NCBI GenBank assembly: GCA_027854065.1 | Contig: JAQGEF010000012.1 | Span: 62,001 to 126,000 of the forward strand | Direction: 5' to 3' | DNA length: 64,000 bases | Source of the DNA: Polluticaenibacter yanchengensis | GTDB taxonomy: Bacteria > Bacteroidota > Bacteroidia > Chitinophagales > Chitinophagaceae | Shown: in pieces, positions 52,611 to 61,807 of the stretch | How positions within the stretch are numbered: the first letter of the stretch is position 1 | Layout: every line of letters begins with the position of its first letter | Made by a program: the position numbers and the translations under genes | Notes under the pieces: generated by a model | Database searches by the model: none | Seen by the model: the letters and a program-made list of their open reading frames with translations, nothing else | Told to the model about the DNA's origin: nothing

Positions 52611-52720
52611 GGCGCGTTAGGGATAGCAGCAAAGTACCCCACAGGCGGCATAGCGGTTTATTATTTGCGGCGCTAAGGTATTTGTATTGCCGCCGAGGAG
52701 TACTGCGGATAGCCCGACCC
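52611..52720 (+). repeat. Hairpin repeat family 1, copy 2
   Basis: Starts GCGCGTTAGGGATAGCAGC (52613) and ends TACTGCGGATAGCCCGACCC (52701-52720). The inner part is flanked by AGGCGGCA and TGCCGCC (complementary) and differs from the other copies. It lies between the divergent GH92 and MGH1-like genes. Confidence 0.78.
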
Positions 52721-52895
52721 TTTGCGTGAGCGGGGAGATAAAACATTTTTTTAACAGGCAGTGAAACTTAAAAGCGGCAAAGGGTAACGCCCAAATTAAA
52801 AATTATGAGCGTATGAAGCGGGTACTTTTAATTGTGTAAAAAGTACATATTGCTTATATTGCGAGCGTAACTATAACAAAATACCTTTGAATAAA

Positions 52896-55517
52896 ATGAC
52901 GGAAGAACATAAACGATTAGAAATAAATTCATCATCGAGAGTACCGCTGGAGCAATGGGGTCCCTACCTGAGTGACAGGCAATGGGGAACTGTGCGTGAG
53001 GACTATAGCTACAACGGTGATGCATGGAATTATTTTCCTTTTGACCATAGTCATAGCAGGGTTTATAAATGGGGAGAAGATGGTATAGCAGGGATCAGTG
53101 ATTATTTTCAGAATTTGTGTTTTGCTATTACACTTTGGAATGGTAAGGACCCTATTTTAAAGGAGCGGCTTTTTGGCCTGGGTAATAGTGATGGTAACCA
53201 CGGTGAAGATGTAAAGGAACTTTATTATTACCTGGACAATGTGCCTTCGCATTATTATATGCATATGCTGTACAAGTACCCTCAAAAGGCTTTTCCTTAT
53301 GAGAAACTTAAAACGGAAAATAAAAAGCGCAGCCGTTTGGAACCGGAATATGAAATATTAGACACGGGTATATTTACTGATAATAATTATTTTGATGTAG
53401 ATATTAAATATGCGAAATATGGTAAAAGGGATATTGCAATAAAGCTGGCAATAACGAACAGGGGGCATTTTACGGCTCCTGTTACTTTACTACCTACTCT
53501 TTGGTTTTACAATAGAAAAAGTAATAAAAAGCTTAACAGCCCTCCTAAAATTGAATACACAGGAAAGCATGCTGTAAAAGCGACCCACCAGAAGCAGGGT
53601 TCTTATTTTTTGCATTTTCAGCCGACGGATGAATGGTTATTTACTGATAATGAAACTAATTTTAAGAAGGTAACGGGCAAGGAAAATGATTCGATCTTTG
53701 TAAAAGATGCGTTTCATGATGCGATCATTAATAATGAAAACAGGGCTTTGCTTAAAGAGCGTGGATTCGGTACCAAGTTTTCTCCTGTGTATGAATTGGA
53801 GATTGGGGCGGGTGAAACTAAATCAGTTTATTTAAGGCTGAGCAATATTGAGCATAGTAACCCGTTCCCGGCGAATATCGAATCGATCTTTGAGCAAAGA
53901 AAGGCTGAAGCTGACGAGTTTTATAATGCGATCCTTCCTGCTAACGCGAGTGCTGACAGTCGATTGATCCAGCGGCAGGCTTTAGCGGGATTATTGTGGA
54001 GCAAGCAGTTTTACCATTATGATATTGAGCGTTGGGTTACGGGTACTGATGGTATTACACCTGCTCATGATAATAAAACGAAGGGGCGAAATAAGGACTG
54101 GCTGCACCTGAAGAACCAGGACATTATCCTGATGCCGGATAAATGGGAATATCCCTGGTATGCGGCATGGGACCTGGCATTTCACTGTATAGGGATTGCG
54201 ATGGTGGACCCTGTTTTTGCCAAGCACCAATTGTTACTGGTGATGCGCGAATGGTACATGAAACCGGATGGCCAGTTACCGGCTTATGAGTGGGACTTTA
54301 GTGATGTGAACCCTCCTGTGCATGCGATGGCGGCACTGAAAGTTTATGAAATTGAGAAGAAACAAACCGGTAAAGGGGATATCGACTTTCTGAAAAGAAT
54401 TTTCCAGAAATTGCTTATCAACTTTACCTGGTGGACCAACAGGAAAGATACGAGTGGCAATAACCTGTTTGAAGGGGGGTTTCTAGGGCTGGATAATATC
54501 GGGGTATTTAACCGCAATATCCAGATTAGTGATAAGCATAAACTGGAACAGGCTGATGGTACTGCATGGATGGGGATGTATGCGTTGAACATGATGGATA
54601 TTGCATTGGAAATATCTATGCATGACCCTAGCTTTGAAGATAGCGCGACCAAGTTTTTTGAGCATTTTGTATTGATAGCGGAGGCCTTGAATGAACAGAG
54701 TCTTTGGTGTAACGAGGATAATTTCTTTTATGATGCGTTGACGCAACAGGATGGCCCTCCTGTTATTATGCGGATACAATCTGTAGTGGGACTGACTTCT
54801 TTGTTTGCGGTTTCGGTTATTGATAAGAACCTGTTGTTTAAACTGCATGATTTTAAAAGGCGTGCGGAATGGTTTGAAAAGTACCGTAAGAAGAATGGTA
54901 AATACTGGCCTAATGAGGAGCGTGCGCAGGATGAAACGGTACTGGTATCACTGGTTGCTAAAAAGAGGCTGGTATCGTTGCTGACGCGTATGCTGAATGA
55001 AACGGAATTCCTGAGTGAAGGGGGCATTCGTGCTTTGAGTAAATTCCACGAAAAGAATCCTTATACGGTAAATATCAATAATACGGACTATACGATTCAG
55101 TACGACCCAGGTGACAGTACCTCTGATTTCTTTGGCGGTAACTCTAACTGGCGTGGCCCTGTATGGATGCCTATCAATTACCTGCTGATCCAGAGCATTA
55201 TTAAGTTCGGGAAATTTTATGGTGACAATGTGACGATTGAATACCCGACTAATTCGGGTCGATTTTTATCTTTATCTGAAATTTCTACTGAATTGATTAA
55301 GCGGGTAGCTAGTTTGTTTACGGCATCATCATTAAATACGAGAAAACTGCACGGACAATATAACTGGTTTTATTCGAGACCGGAGAACAGGCATTTGATC
55401 CTGTTTTATGAATATTTTCACGGTGATACGGGTAGCGGCCTGGGTGCAAATCATCAAAGTGGCTGGACTTCGTTAATTGCTGAATTGCTGAACGAAATTA
55501 TACCTGAACAAAAATAA
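52896..55517 (+). CDS. MGH1/GH63-like glucosidase
   Basis: An 873-residue cytoplasmic-looking protein (no signal peptide). The N-terminal region (PLEQWGPYLSDRQWGTVRED and YNGDAWNYFPFDHSHSRVYK) and the (alpha/alpha)6 barrel (LMPDKWEYPWYAAWDLAFH, YEWDFSDVNPPVHAMA, GTAWMGMYALNMM, NSNWRGPVWMPINYLLI) match the MGH1-like/GH63 group, which includes mannosylglycerate hydrolase and glucosidases. The substrate here is not known. The ATG at 52896 is used; a TTG at 52887 is less likely. It stands alone and has a weak terminator. Confidence 0.88.
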   Translation: MTEEHKRLEINSSSRVPLEQWGPYLSDRQWGTVREDYSYNGDAWNYFPFDHSHSRVYKWGEDGIAGISDYFQNLCFAITLWNGKDPILKERLFGLGNSDGNHGEDVKELYYYLDNVPSHYYMHMLYKYPQKAFPYEKLKTENKKRSRLEPEYEILDTGIFTDNNYFDVDIKYAKYGKRDIAIKLAITNRGHFTAPVTLLPTLWFYNRKSNKKLNSPPKIEYTGKHAVKATHQKQGSYFLHFQPTDEWLFTDNETNFKKVTGKENDSIFVKDAFHDAIINNENRALLKERGFGTKFSPVYELEIGAGETKSVYLRLSNIEHSNPFPANIESIFEQRKAEADEFYNAILPANASADSRLIQRQALAGLLWSKQFYHYDIERWVTGTDGITPAHDNKTKGRNKDWLHLKNQDIILMPDKWEYPWYAAWDLAFHCIGIAMVDPVFAKHQLLLVMREWYMKPDGQLPAYEWDFSDVNPPVHAMAALKVYEIEKKQTGKGDIDFLKRIFQKLLINFTWWTNRKDTSGNNLFEGGFLGLDNIGVFNRNIQISDKHKLEQADGTAWMGMYALNMMDIALEISMHDPSFEDSATKFFEHFVLIAEALNEQSLWCNEDNFFYDALTQQDGPPVIMRIQSVVGLTSLFAVSVIDKNLLFKLHDFKRRAEWFEKYRKKNGKYWPNEERAQDETVLVSLVAKKRLVSLLTRMLNETEFLSEGGIRALSKFHEKNPYTVNINNTDYTIQYDPGDSTSDFFGGNSNWRGPVWMPINYLLIQSIIKFGKFYGDNVTIEYPTNSGRFLSLSEISTELIKRVASLFTASSLNTRKLHGQYNWFYSRPENRHLILFYEYFHGDTGSGLGANHQSGWTSLIAELLNEIIPEQK

Positions 55518-55534
55518 ATATGATTTACGGGGAG

Positions 55535-55566
55535 GAGGCTGTTGTTGAATGGCCTCTTTTTCTTTT
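55535..55566 (+). terminator. Terminator of the MGH1-like gene
   Basis: GAGGC pairs with GCCTC over a 12-base loop and is followed by TTTTTCTTTTT. The stem is short but the T-tract is long. Confidence 0.6.
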
Positions 55567-55919
55567 TATAACAGTATAGAGTGTACACAACCACGTGTGG
55601 CCCCTACGACACTCTCCTAACATCAAGCCTAATTTCTTCTACTGTAAGGTTGTTCCAACCTGGTAAGTTAAAACAAGTCTGCCGTTGTTATCTGCGCATG
55701 GGAATTGCATCATCTACAGGATTTACTAATCATTGTTTTATTTATGAATGCTTTTAAAAACAAAATTTGCGTTAGACAAAATACACCAATTCTCTGAAGA
55801 AATACTATTTTAGAATCAGCTGGTTATAGATTGGTAGACTTTATAGATAAACAATTAATAAAATAATCAATATCTTCAATGTGAATCTGGATATCTTAAA
55901 TGCTAAATCTTCAATCATC
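55567..55919. other. Gene-free stretch
   Basis: 353 bases with several stops in all frames. There is a small AGGTTGTTCCAACCT hairpin near 55660 and a GGATTTACTAATCAT string also present at 1825. I see no gene or recognised RNA. Confidence 0.4.
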
Positions 55920-56060
55920 ATGAAAAGGAAAAAGTTTATCTCGACGCTTCTCCTGGCTATACCAACATTTTCATTTGCTAAAGTTTTCAGTTTTGGTGAA
56001 AAAACGGGTAATGAAGGGAAGCCCTCTAAAAAAGGATTTATTGTAAAAGCTGACTGCTAA
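55920..56060 (+). pseudogene. Remnant of a secreted cupin-like protein (46 codons)
   Basis: The peptide starts MKRKKFISTLLLAIPTFSFA, a signal peptide, and ends KKGFIVKADC before a stop. Bacteroidota cupin-domain proteins with such a leader continue after the Lys-Gly-Phe-x-Val-Lys-Ala sequence with the barrel, which is absent here. It looks like a truncated remnant, though a true small secreted protein is possible. The membrane-protein gene starts 17 bases on. Confidence 0.4.
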
Positions 56061-56077
56061 TCTTAAATACTATTAAA

Positions 56078-56776
56078 ATGGAAAAGAAATATAAAATTTT
56101 GATATTATTCTTTGTAATGGTGGTGGTTATATCCCTATCCGGCTTTATGAATACTTATTTAAAATATTTTCCGGATACGCAAAAATTCCCTCTTCTGATC
56201 CATATTCATTTTGCAGCTTTCTTGTCGTGGTTTGCTATGATTCTTATACAACCGATTCTTATAAAGCAGAAAAGGTATGCATTGCATCGTAAGATTGGCC
56301 GGTTATCTTATTTCATAGCGCCGGTGATTGTGATTACTATTTTATTACTGGTGAAAGCGCAGGTACAAAGGGAATTGTCTGTACCGGAGAACAGTGCACC
56401 TGTTACTGCTTTAATTGGCTTATTAGATGTGGTGTCGTTTTCGCTGTATTATACAATTGCTATGATTAATAAGCAAAATACCAGGTGGCATGTTGCTTTT
56501 TTGATTGCAGCTTCACTTATTGTTCTTAACCCGGGCATGTCGCGGCTTTTTAACCAGTTGCAACCGGGTTTGGGCTTATTGGCGGCAATCATATTGCCTT
56601 TTATCGTTCCCCTGATTATTATCTTTTTCGAAAAAATTAAACTTAATAGGCCGGTTTTCAAAAATCCGTATTTTATTTTCCTTTGTGGCTGGTCACTGGA
56701 AATTGTGCTGTTTATAACAATCCCTAATACTGAATACTGGAAGAGTTTTGTGGTTAATACGATGAAACTTTTTTAA
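56078..56776 (+). CDS. Integral membrane protein, six or seven helices
   Basis: A 232-residue membrane protein. Helices include ILILFFVMVVVISLSGFM, IHFAAFLSWFAMILIQPILI, FIAPVIVITILLLV, and GLLAAIILPFIVPLIIIFF. The segment HIHFAAFLSWFAMILIQ...ALHRKIGRLSYF, with paired histidines and the His-Arg-Lys-Ile-Gly motif, is common to an uncharacterised Bacteroidota membrane family resembling DUF2306/cytochrome b561-like proteins, where histidines could bind haem. Haem binding is speculative. It ends at a very strong terminator. Confidence 0.65.
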   Translation: MEKKYKILILFFVMVVVISLSGFMNTYLKYFPDTQKFPLLIHIHFAAFLSWFAMILIQPILIKQKRYALHRKIGRLSYFIAPVIVITILLLVKAQVQRELSVPENSAPVTALIGLLDVVSFSLYYTIAMINKQNTRWHVAFLIAASLIVLNPGMSRLFNQLQPGLGLLAAIILPFIVPLIIIFFEKIKLNRPVFKNPYFIFLCGWSLEIVLFITIPNTEYWKSFVVNTMKLF

Positions 56777-56789
56777 AAGAACTATTATT

Positions 56790-56825
56790 AAAACAGGCTT
56801 GCCCGGTATTGGGCAAGCCTGTTTT
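56790..56825. terminator. Bidirectional terminator
   Basis: Perfect 15-bp stem AAAACAGGCTTGCCC and complement around GGTATT. It lies between the convergent membrane-protein and cysteine desulfurase genes. Confidence 0.92.
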
Positions 56826-56845
56826 AATGATTGAACCGGTAGTAC

Positions 56846-57976
56846 TTATACTACTGTTTTCAGTTTTTCTATAAACAAATCAACTTCTTCTTTGGTATTG
56901 TATTTACTAAATGATAAGCGGAGCGTTACTTTCTTGTCTTTATTTGGCAGACAGGCTATTACATGGCTTCCTTTATTGGCACCACTGGTACAGGCACTCC
57001 CTCCGCTTACACAGATGTTCTGTATATCTAAACTGAACAATAACATTTCTGTTTTATCATTTTCGGGGAAACTGACACTTAGTACTGTATATAAACTATC
57101 GCCTAACGGATCGCCATTAAAACTGATCTCGGGGAAAGCAGCTTGTAAGCGACTCATCATGTATGCACGTACATCCAGGATGTGTTGTTTATCCGTTTCA
57201 TAATTGGCTGTTGCCAACTCTAATGCTTTTGCGAAACCTACTATGCCGTAAAGGTTTTCGGTACCGGCACGCATATTGCGTTCCTGGCTACCGCCATGTA
57301 TGAATGGTTTTACAATGGATTCGCGGTTCATATATAAAATACCAACGCCTTTTGGCCCGTGAAATTTATGGCCGGCACCGTTTATAAAGTGTACGTGTAC
57401 CTGGCTCAGATCTATGGGAAAATGTCCGACTGTTTGTACGGTATCGCTGTGATAAATGGCATCGTATTTTTTTGCAATCTCCCCTACTCTTTTCATATCT
57501 GTCATGTTGCCTATTTCATTGTTGGCATGCATTAATGAAATCAGCACTTTACCGTCGCAAGCGGCTACTTTTGCTTCAAGGTCTTCGTAATCGATATGCC
57601 CGTTCTCCAGAATGTTTACGTACTGTAAACTTTCAATATCGCCTATTTCTTTTAAGTACTCAACGGTATGTAATGTGGCGTGATGTTCTATGGGGGAGCT
57701 GATGATGTGTTTACATCCCAGATCGTATATGGCGCCGTTAATGGCAGTATTTGTTGCTTCTGTGCCGCCGCTTGTAAAAAATATCTCGGACGGATGTGCA
57801 TTTAATGTTTTTGCCACCAGTTTGCGGGCATTTTCTATAGCTAGTCTTGTTTCCCTGCCGTAGCTGTACACACTGCTTGGATTACCAAACTTCTCTGTTA
57901 AATAGGGCATCATTGCTTCTAAAACATCTTTGTCTAAAGGGGTGGTTGCGGCATTATCAAAATAAATACGTGACAT
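56846..57976 (-). CDS. Cysteine desulfurase (NifS/IscS family)
   Basis: A PLP-dependent enzyme that takes sulfur from cysteine for Fe-S clusters or tRNA thiolation. In 376 residues the landmarks are YFDNAATTPL, FFTSGGTEATNTAIN, the PLP-binding lysine in INGAGHKFHGPKGVG, GGSQERNMRAGTEN, and the active-site loop Cys in SGGSACTSGANKGSHV. The loop Ser-Ala-Cys is of the group I (IscS/NifS) type. The ATG at 57976 is used; a TTG at 58006 would add ten residues. No iscU or other isc gene is adjacent. Confidence 0.93.
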   Translation of the reverse strand: MSRIYFDNAATTPLDKDVLEAMMPYLTEKFGNPSSVYSYGRETRLAIENARKLVAKTLNAHPSEIFFTSGGTEATNTAINGAIYDLGCKHIISSPIEHHATLHTVEYLKEIGDIESLQYVNILENGHIDYEDLEAKVAACDGKVLISLMHANNEIGNMTDMKRVGEIAKKYDAIYHSDTVQTVGHFPIDLSQVHVHFINGAGHKFHGPKGVGILYMNRESIVKPFIHGGSQERNMRAGTENLYGIVGFAKALELATANYETDKQHILDVRAYMMSRLQAAFPEISFNGDPLGDSLYTVLSVSFPENDKTEMLLFSLDIQNICVSGGSACTSGANKGSHVIACLPNKDKKVTLRLSFSKYNTKEEVDLFIEKLKTVV

Positions 57977-58406
57977 AACTATAAAATCAGTTTCGTTGGA
58001 TAGCAAATATACCCATTAACCAAACAGGTTGTTTTGTGGGCAAAAGTCTTATAAAAATTGTAACTTTTAAAATTATTTATTGAACAAAACGCAATAGCTT
58101 TCAAGGTTTATTAATACCCATTTAATATTGCCGGCTGCAAAATTGTACACTTATATTATAGACTAACAGGTATTAAATATTGAATGAGCGGGCATACATC
58201 CATTGATAAATCAGTGGCAGTTCCGTGTTAAATAGTATTGCTAAAGCTGAGAAGCGGCGGGATATATTGGGCGGCGAGGAACGAGGCGGTACAAAAGAAA
58301 TAGCGGCGGTTTGAAACCGCCGCTATTTCTTTTGTACGACACCCCAATGTAGCCCGGACCGATGGCCGGTAATGATTGAAATGATGAACGCCCAAATAAT
58401 AAAAAA
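57977..58406. other. Intergenic region with a perfect long palindrome
   Basis: 430 bases between panC and the desulfurase gene, both on the minus strand. The half near panC is the family 1 element at 58253-58368; the other half is A/T-rich and should hold the desulfurase promoter. Confidence 0.55.
58253..58368 (+). repeat. Hairpin repeat family 1, copy 3, with 49-base perfect palindrome
   Basis: The outer part GCGGCGGGATATATTGGG and CCCCAATGTAGCCCGGACC fits the family ends. The centre (58289-58337) is two perfectly complementary 24-base arms around a single G; the arms run from GTACAAAAGAAATAGCGGCG and end GTTT. Between them and the left end is GGCGGCGAGGAACGAGGCGG, shared with the family 2 element at 8.5 kb. 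Confidence 0.75.
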
Positions 58407-59258
58407 CTAATTGACAAGGAGGTTATCTATGAGCCTGACGCCATCTATAAATGCTGCTATTAAAATAACTGTTTTTACCTCTTTATTATAAATACTCACA
58501 GGTTCTAAACTTTTAGCATCTGCAATGGCAACATAATCAATTTTTGTGAACCCGTTTTTCAATAAGTGTTCCTCTGCTCCATTTTCCAGGTCTTGTATGG
58601 ACATATTGTCCAGGTTGTCTTTTATCCAGGTTAGCCGGTTGTATATAGCTAAAGCATTTTGCCTGGCGGTACTGCTGAGTCTTTCATTCCTGCTACTAAG
58701 TGCAAGTCCGCTGCTACTGCGCACAGTGGGGACCACGTGTAACTTTACCGGATGATCCTTGTAGTAATTTTCCAGCATGGATTGTACCACCATGGACTGC
58801 TGGTAATCCTTTTGCCCCATAAACAGGTGATCCGGCTCTACTATTTTCAATAACTTATCCACAATTTGACAGACGCCGTTAAAGTGTCCCGGACGGAAAG
58901 TGCCTTCCAGTACTTTATCTATATTGCCTATATTAAATGTTACTTTTTCACCGAACCCGTCAGGATACATTTCATTGGCAGAAGGGCAAAACAGGACATC
59001 GCACTTAACAGAAGCCAGTTGTTCTATATCGGTGGATAGTGTGTTTGGGTATTTATTAAAATCTTCTATATCATTAAATTGTGTAGGATTTACAAAAACG
59101 CTCACCACTGTTAACAAATTATTTTTCATAGATTCTTTTACCAGGTGCAGGTGTCCCTGGTGTAAGGCGCCCATGGTTGGAACAAATCCTATTTTCTGAT
59201 GTCGGCGCTTATCGGATAAGTAAGATTTTAAGTCGGTAATTTTTTTAAAGATGACCAT
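58407..59258 (-). CDS. panC: Pantothenate synthetase
   Basis: PanC joins pantoate and beta-alanine with ATP to make pantothenate. The 283-residue protein has the HIGH-like nucleotide-binding motif FVPTMGALHQGHLHLV and VSVFVNPTQFN. It also has HLFMGQKDYQQSMVV, VRSSSGLALSSRNERL (KMSKS-like) and the pantoate-binding segment ending FRPGHFNGVCQIV. It is divergent from the glycogen-synthase-like gene, an arrangement I recognise from other Chitinophagales. panB and panD are not in the window. Confidence 0.96.
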   Translation of the reverse strand: MVIFKKITDLKSYLSDKRRHQKIGFVPTMGALHQGHLHLVKESMKNNLLTVVSVFVNPTQFNDIEDFNKYPNTLSTDIEQLASVKCDVLFCPSANEMYPDGFGEKVTFNIGNIDKVLEGTFRPGHFNGVCQIVDKLLKIVEPDHLFMGQKDYQQSMVVQSMLENYYKDHPVKLHVVPTVRSSSGLALSSRNERLSSTARQNALAIYNRLTWIKDNLDNMSIQDLENGAEEHLLKNGFTKIDYVAIADAKSLEPVSIYNKEVKTVILIAAFIDGVRLIDNLLVN

Positions 59259-59317
59259 TTATAAATGATTATTTTTTGGAATTTATAGGAATATTTCGAT
59301 TAAAAAATATAATTTAA

Positions 59318-59325
59318 TAACTTTG
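59318..59325 (+). promoter_or_regulatory. -7 box upstream of the glycogen-synthase-like gene
   Basis: TAACTTTG fits TAnnTTTG exactly. TTTCG stands 19 bases upstream (59294-59298), close to the -33 TTTG. Confidence 0.6.
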
Positions 59326-59368
59326 CAAACATTTTGAAAGAATTTAAAACTCAAATTAGGCACGAATA

Positions 59369-60181
59369 ATGAGTACAAAGAAAAGAATATTATTCATAGC
59401 AAGTGAAATGTCTCCCTATTTAGAGATGACAGAATTTTCTGAAACGGTAAACAAACTGGCTGTGTTATCGAATAATAGTGGTTTGGAGATCAGATGTATA
59501 ATGCCAAGATTTGGTAGTATAAATGAAAGAAGACACCGGTTGCATGAAGTGGTAAGGTTAAGCGGGATTAATGTAACTGTTGATAATGATGATTACCCAT
59601 TACAAATAAAAGTAGCCAGTTTACCAAACGCCAGGTTACAGGTTTATTTTTTAGATAACGAAGAGTTATTTAAACGGAAGAATGTTTTTGCTGATGATGA
59701 TGATGTATGGTTTGAAGATAATGATATAAGGACGATTTTCTTTTGTAAGGGTGCCCTGGAAACGGTTAAGAAATTCGGATGGCCTCCGGACATTATTCAT
59801 TGCAGTGGTTGGATGACGGGTTTGATTCCAATGTATTTAAAAACAATTTATAAAAAGGAACCGGTTTTTGCACACAGTAAAATAATTTACACATTAGGAC
59901 CGAATACTTTTGAACATACCATCAGTGATAATTTCTTAAGTATTGCCAACATCAGCGAACAGCTTAAAGATAAGGATTTATCCGTGTATGAAGCTGGTAC
60001 AGAAATGAGCATGCAAATAGGCGGTGCTACCTATGCGGATGCAATAACATTTGGTGATGAGCTTGTTGACGAATCGTTAAAAACACAATTTGCCAAAGCA
60101 AAAGGTAAAAAAATAATAAAATATTCCGGCCACCCGGTAGATTTAACAGAGTATTTACAGCTATATACCGACCTTGCGTAA
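59369..60181 (+). CDS. Glycogen/starch synthase-like protein, N-terminal domain only
   Basis: This 270-residue protein resembles the N-terminal Rossmann domain of GT5 glycogen synthase (ILFIASEMSPYLEMTEFSET, then LEIRCIMPRFGSI, IIHCSGWMTGLIPMYLKT and the later GGATYADAITFGDEL). The C-terminal nucleotide-sugar domain is absent. The ADP-glucose-binding Lys-x-Gly-Gly-Leu loop near residue 15 is replaced by Glu-Met-Thr-Glu-Phe. It therefore is unlikely to be a normal glycogen synthase and may be a binding or regulatory protein. This short form appears to be conserved in Bacteroidota. It lies 43 bases before the DUF4270 gene. Confidence 0.75.
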   Translation: MSTKKRILFIASEMSPYLEMTEFSETVNKLAVLSNNSGLEIRCIMPRFGSINERRHRLHEVVRLSGINVTVDNDDYPLQIKVASLPNARLQVYFLDNEELFKRKNVFADDDDVWFEDNDIRTIFFCKGALETVKKFGWPPDIIHCSGWMTGLIPMYLKTIYKKEPVFAHSKIIYTLGPNTFEHTISDNFLSIANISEQLKDKDLSVYEAGTEMSMQIGGATYADAITFGDELVDESLKTQFAKAKGKKIIKYSGHPVDLTEYLQLYTDLA

Positions 60182-60224
60182 CGTTAACAGACATAAATAT
60201 ATTTAAAAATCTAACTGATAGTTT

Positions 60225-61757
60225 GTGATTAAAAAAAGTTGGTCGGGGCCTGTTTTAAGTGCCTTTTTAGTGGTTTTATTATTTGCCTGTGCTAAAATTG
60301 ACACTACCACCATTGGTACGGATTTAATACCGGAGGTTGATAATGTACATACATTTGATACGGTATTAACAGTATCTGCAAGTAACTATATTGTAAAGGA
60401 CTCCACAAGACTGGAATACAGGGACGCTCATGTTGTGGGTGGTATAGATAATGATCCTCAGTTTGGTACTACAAAATCCAGTATGTTTTTTGAGGTTAAG
60501 CCGTCTTCTTTTCCTGCGACACTTGTTTCAGATAGTGCTAAAGGTACCAATGCGGGGTTAGACTCTGCCGTTTTAATCCTGAACTTCCTGGGATATCATG
60601 GTGACAGTGCGCAACCTGTAAATTTCAAACTATACGAAACCAGTACAAATATATTAAGAGACAGTGCTGTGAGGCCTAGTTATGATATATATGGTAAAGC
60701 AGGTGATGGTGGCCAGCTAGCAGCATCTTCCAGGTTATTAGGTCAAAAAACAATGGCTGCCAATAGATTCAGAGATACTGTTTATATAAAAAGGGGAACG
60801 AAAGATTCTGTTTACTCTACTGCTGTTAACCAGTTAAGAATCCCTTTGACGCCTGAGATAGCTAATTACTTCTTTAAGCAGGATACGGTAATGTATAAGA
60901 ATGACTCTGCTTTCAGGGAACATTTTAAAGGATTTGCATTGGTTCCTGAAGGGCCTACCAATACCATTTTTTACTTTAATGCGTACGATGCAAAAATTGA
61001 ATTCTTTTACAGGCAGCGTGCGGGTGGCGATAAAGTAGATACGACTTCTGCGTCGATGTTTACGTTCAACTATTCGAATTGTGGTCATGCGATTGCCTTT
61101 AACAGGAATTATAGTGCTGCTTCAATGAATAATTTTATGGCGCAAACTCCTGGTGATGAAACACCGGAAGTATATATCCAGACAACGCCTGGTACAGCTG
61201 CAGCTATTACATTGCACGGTTTATCTGATTTTGCTAAACAGAACAGGATCATTCACCGGGCAGATTTACAGGCTACAGAACTGGCGCCTGCATCTCCTTC
61301 GTACATTATGCCTCCTGTGGCTTTATACCTGGATATCCTTCAGGATAAAAGCAAAAATATTTACAAAGGGATTCCTTACGATCTAAGTCCTTTTGAGAAA
61401 TACTATTGTTACCCTAGCAGTATTAATTTCGGTTATTATGGTGCGTTCCCGACTAAGTTTAAAAGTACCAGCACCGGCGATAGTTTACATATCTACAAAT
61501 TCAATATTACCAGGTATGTACAATCGGTGGTAACCAGGGGCGAAGACCAATATGAATTCAGGTTAAGTTCTCCGTTTTACTTCTTTTACGAAAATTGTGC
61601 TAATACTACTACCGCATACCCTACACAGGTATTTATGTACCAGTATAATAACTCTACATTAAACCCTATTGGCAGGGGCCGTGTAAGGCTAGCCGGTGGT
61701 AACCATCCGAACCAGGAATTAAAAATGAAAGTGAGGATTGTTTATTCCAAACTATAA
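60225..61757 (+). CDS. DUF4270 lipoprotein
   Basis: A 510-residue outer-membrane-type lipoprotein: a hydrophobic leader ends in a lipobox LLFAC (C22), followed by IDTTTIGTDLIPEVDNVHTF, the standard opening of DUF4270. The mature part is beta-rich and has no catalytic motif I can identify; the family has no known function and is restricted to Bacteroidota. The start is a GTG at 60225. It is probably co-transcribed with the glycogen-synthase-like gene upstream and perhaps metK, 50 bases downstream. Confidence 0.88.
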   Translation: MIKKSWSGPVLSAFLVVLLFACAKIDTTTIGTDLIPEVDNVHTFDTVLTVSASNYIVKDSTRLEYRDAHVVGGIDNDPQFGTTKSSMFFEVKPSSFPATLVSDSAKGTNAGLDSAVLILNFLGYHGDSAQPVNFKLYETSTNILRDSAVRPSYDIYGKAGDGGQLAASSRLLGQKTMAANRFRDTVYIKRGTKDSVYSTAVNQLRIPLTPEIANYFFKQDTVMYKNDSAFREHFKGFALVPEGPTNTIFYFNAYDAKIEFFYRQRAGGDKVDTTSASMFTFNYSNCGHAIAFNRNYSAASMNNFMAQTPGDETPEVYIQTTPGTAAAITLHGLSDFAKQNRIIHRADLQATELAPASPSYIMPPVALYLDILQDKSKNIYKGIPYDLSPFEKYYCYPSSINFGYYGAFPTKFKSTSTGDSLHIYKFNITRYVQSVVTRGEDQYEFRLSSPFYFFYENCANTTTAYPTQVFMYQYNNSTLNPIGRGRVRLAGGNHPNQELKMKVRIVYSKL

Positions 61758-61807
61758 ATTCGTTATTTTTAGAAACCTATTTTTTTTCAATTAAAAATTA
61801 AAATATA

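Noticed and set aside
58289..58337. Intrinsic terminator of panC
   Set aside because: The palindrome is perfect but is not followed by a T-tract on the minus strand and belongs to a dispersed repeat family, so termination may be a side effect at most.
61758..61807. SAM riboswitch before metK
   Set aside because: The gap to the upstream gene is only 50 bases and A/T-rich, too short for a known SAM aptamer.
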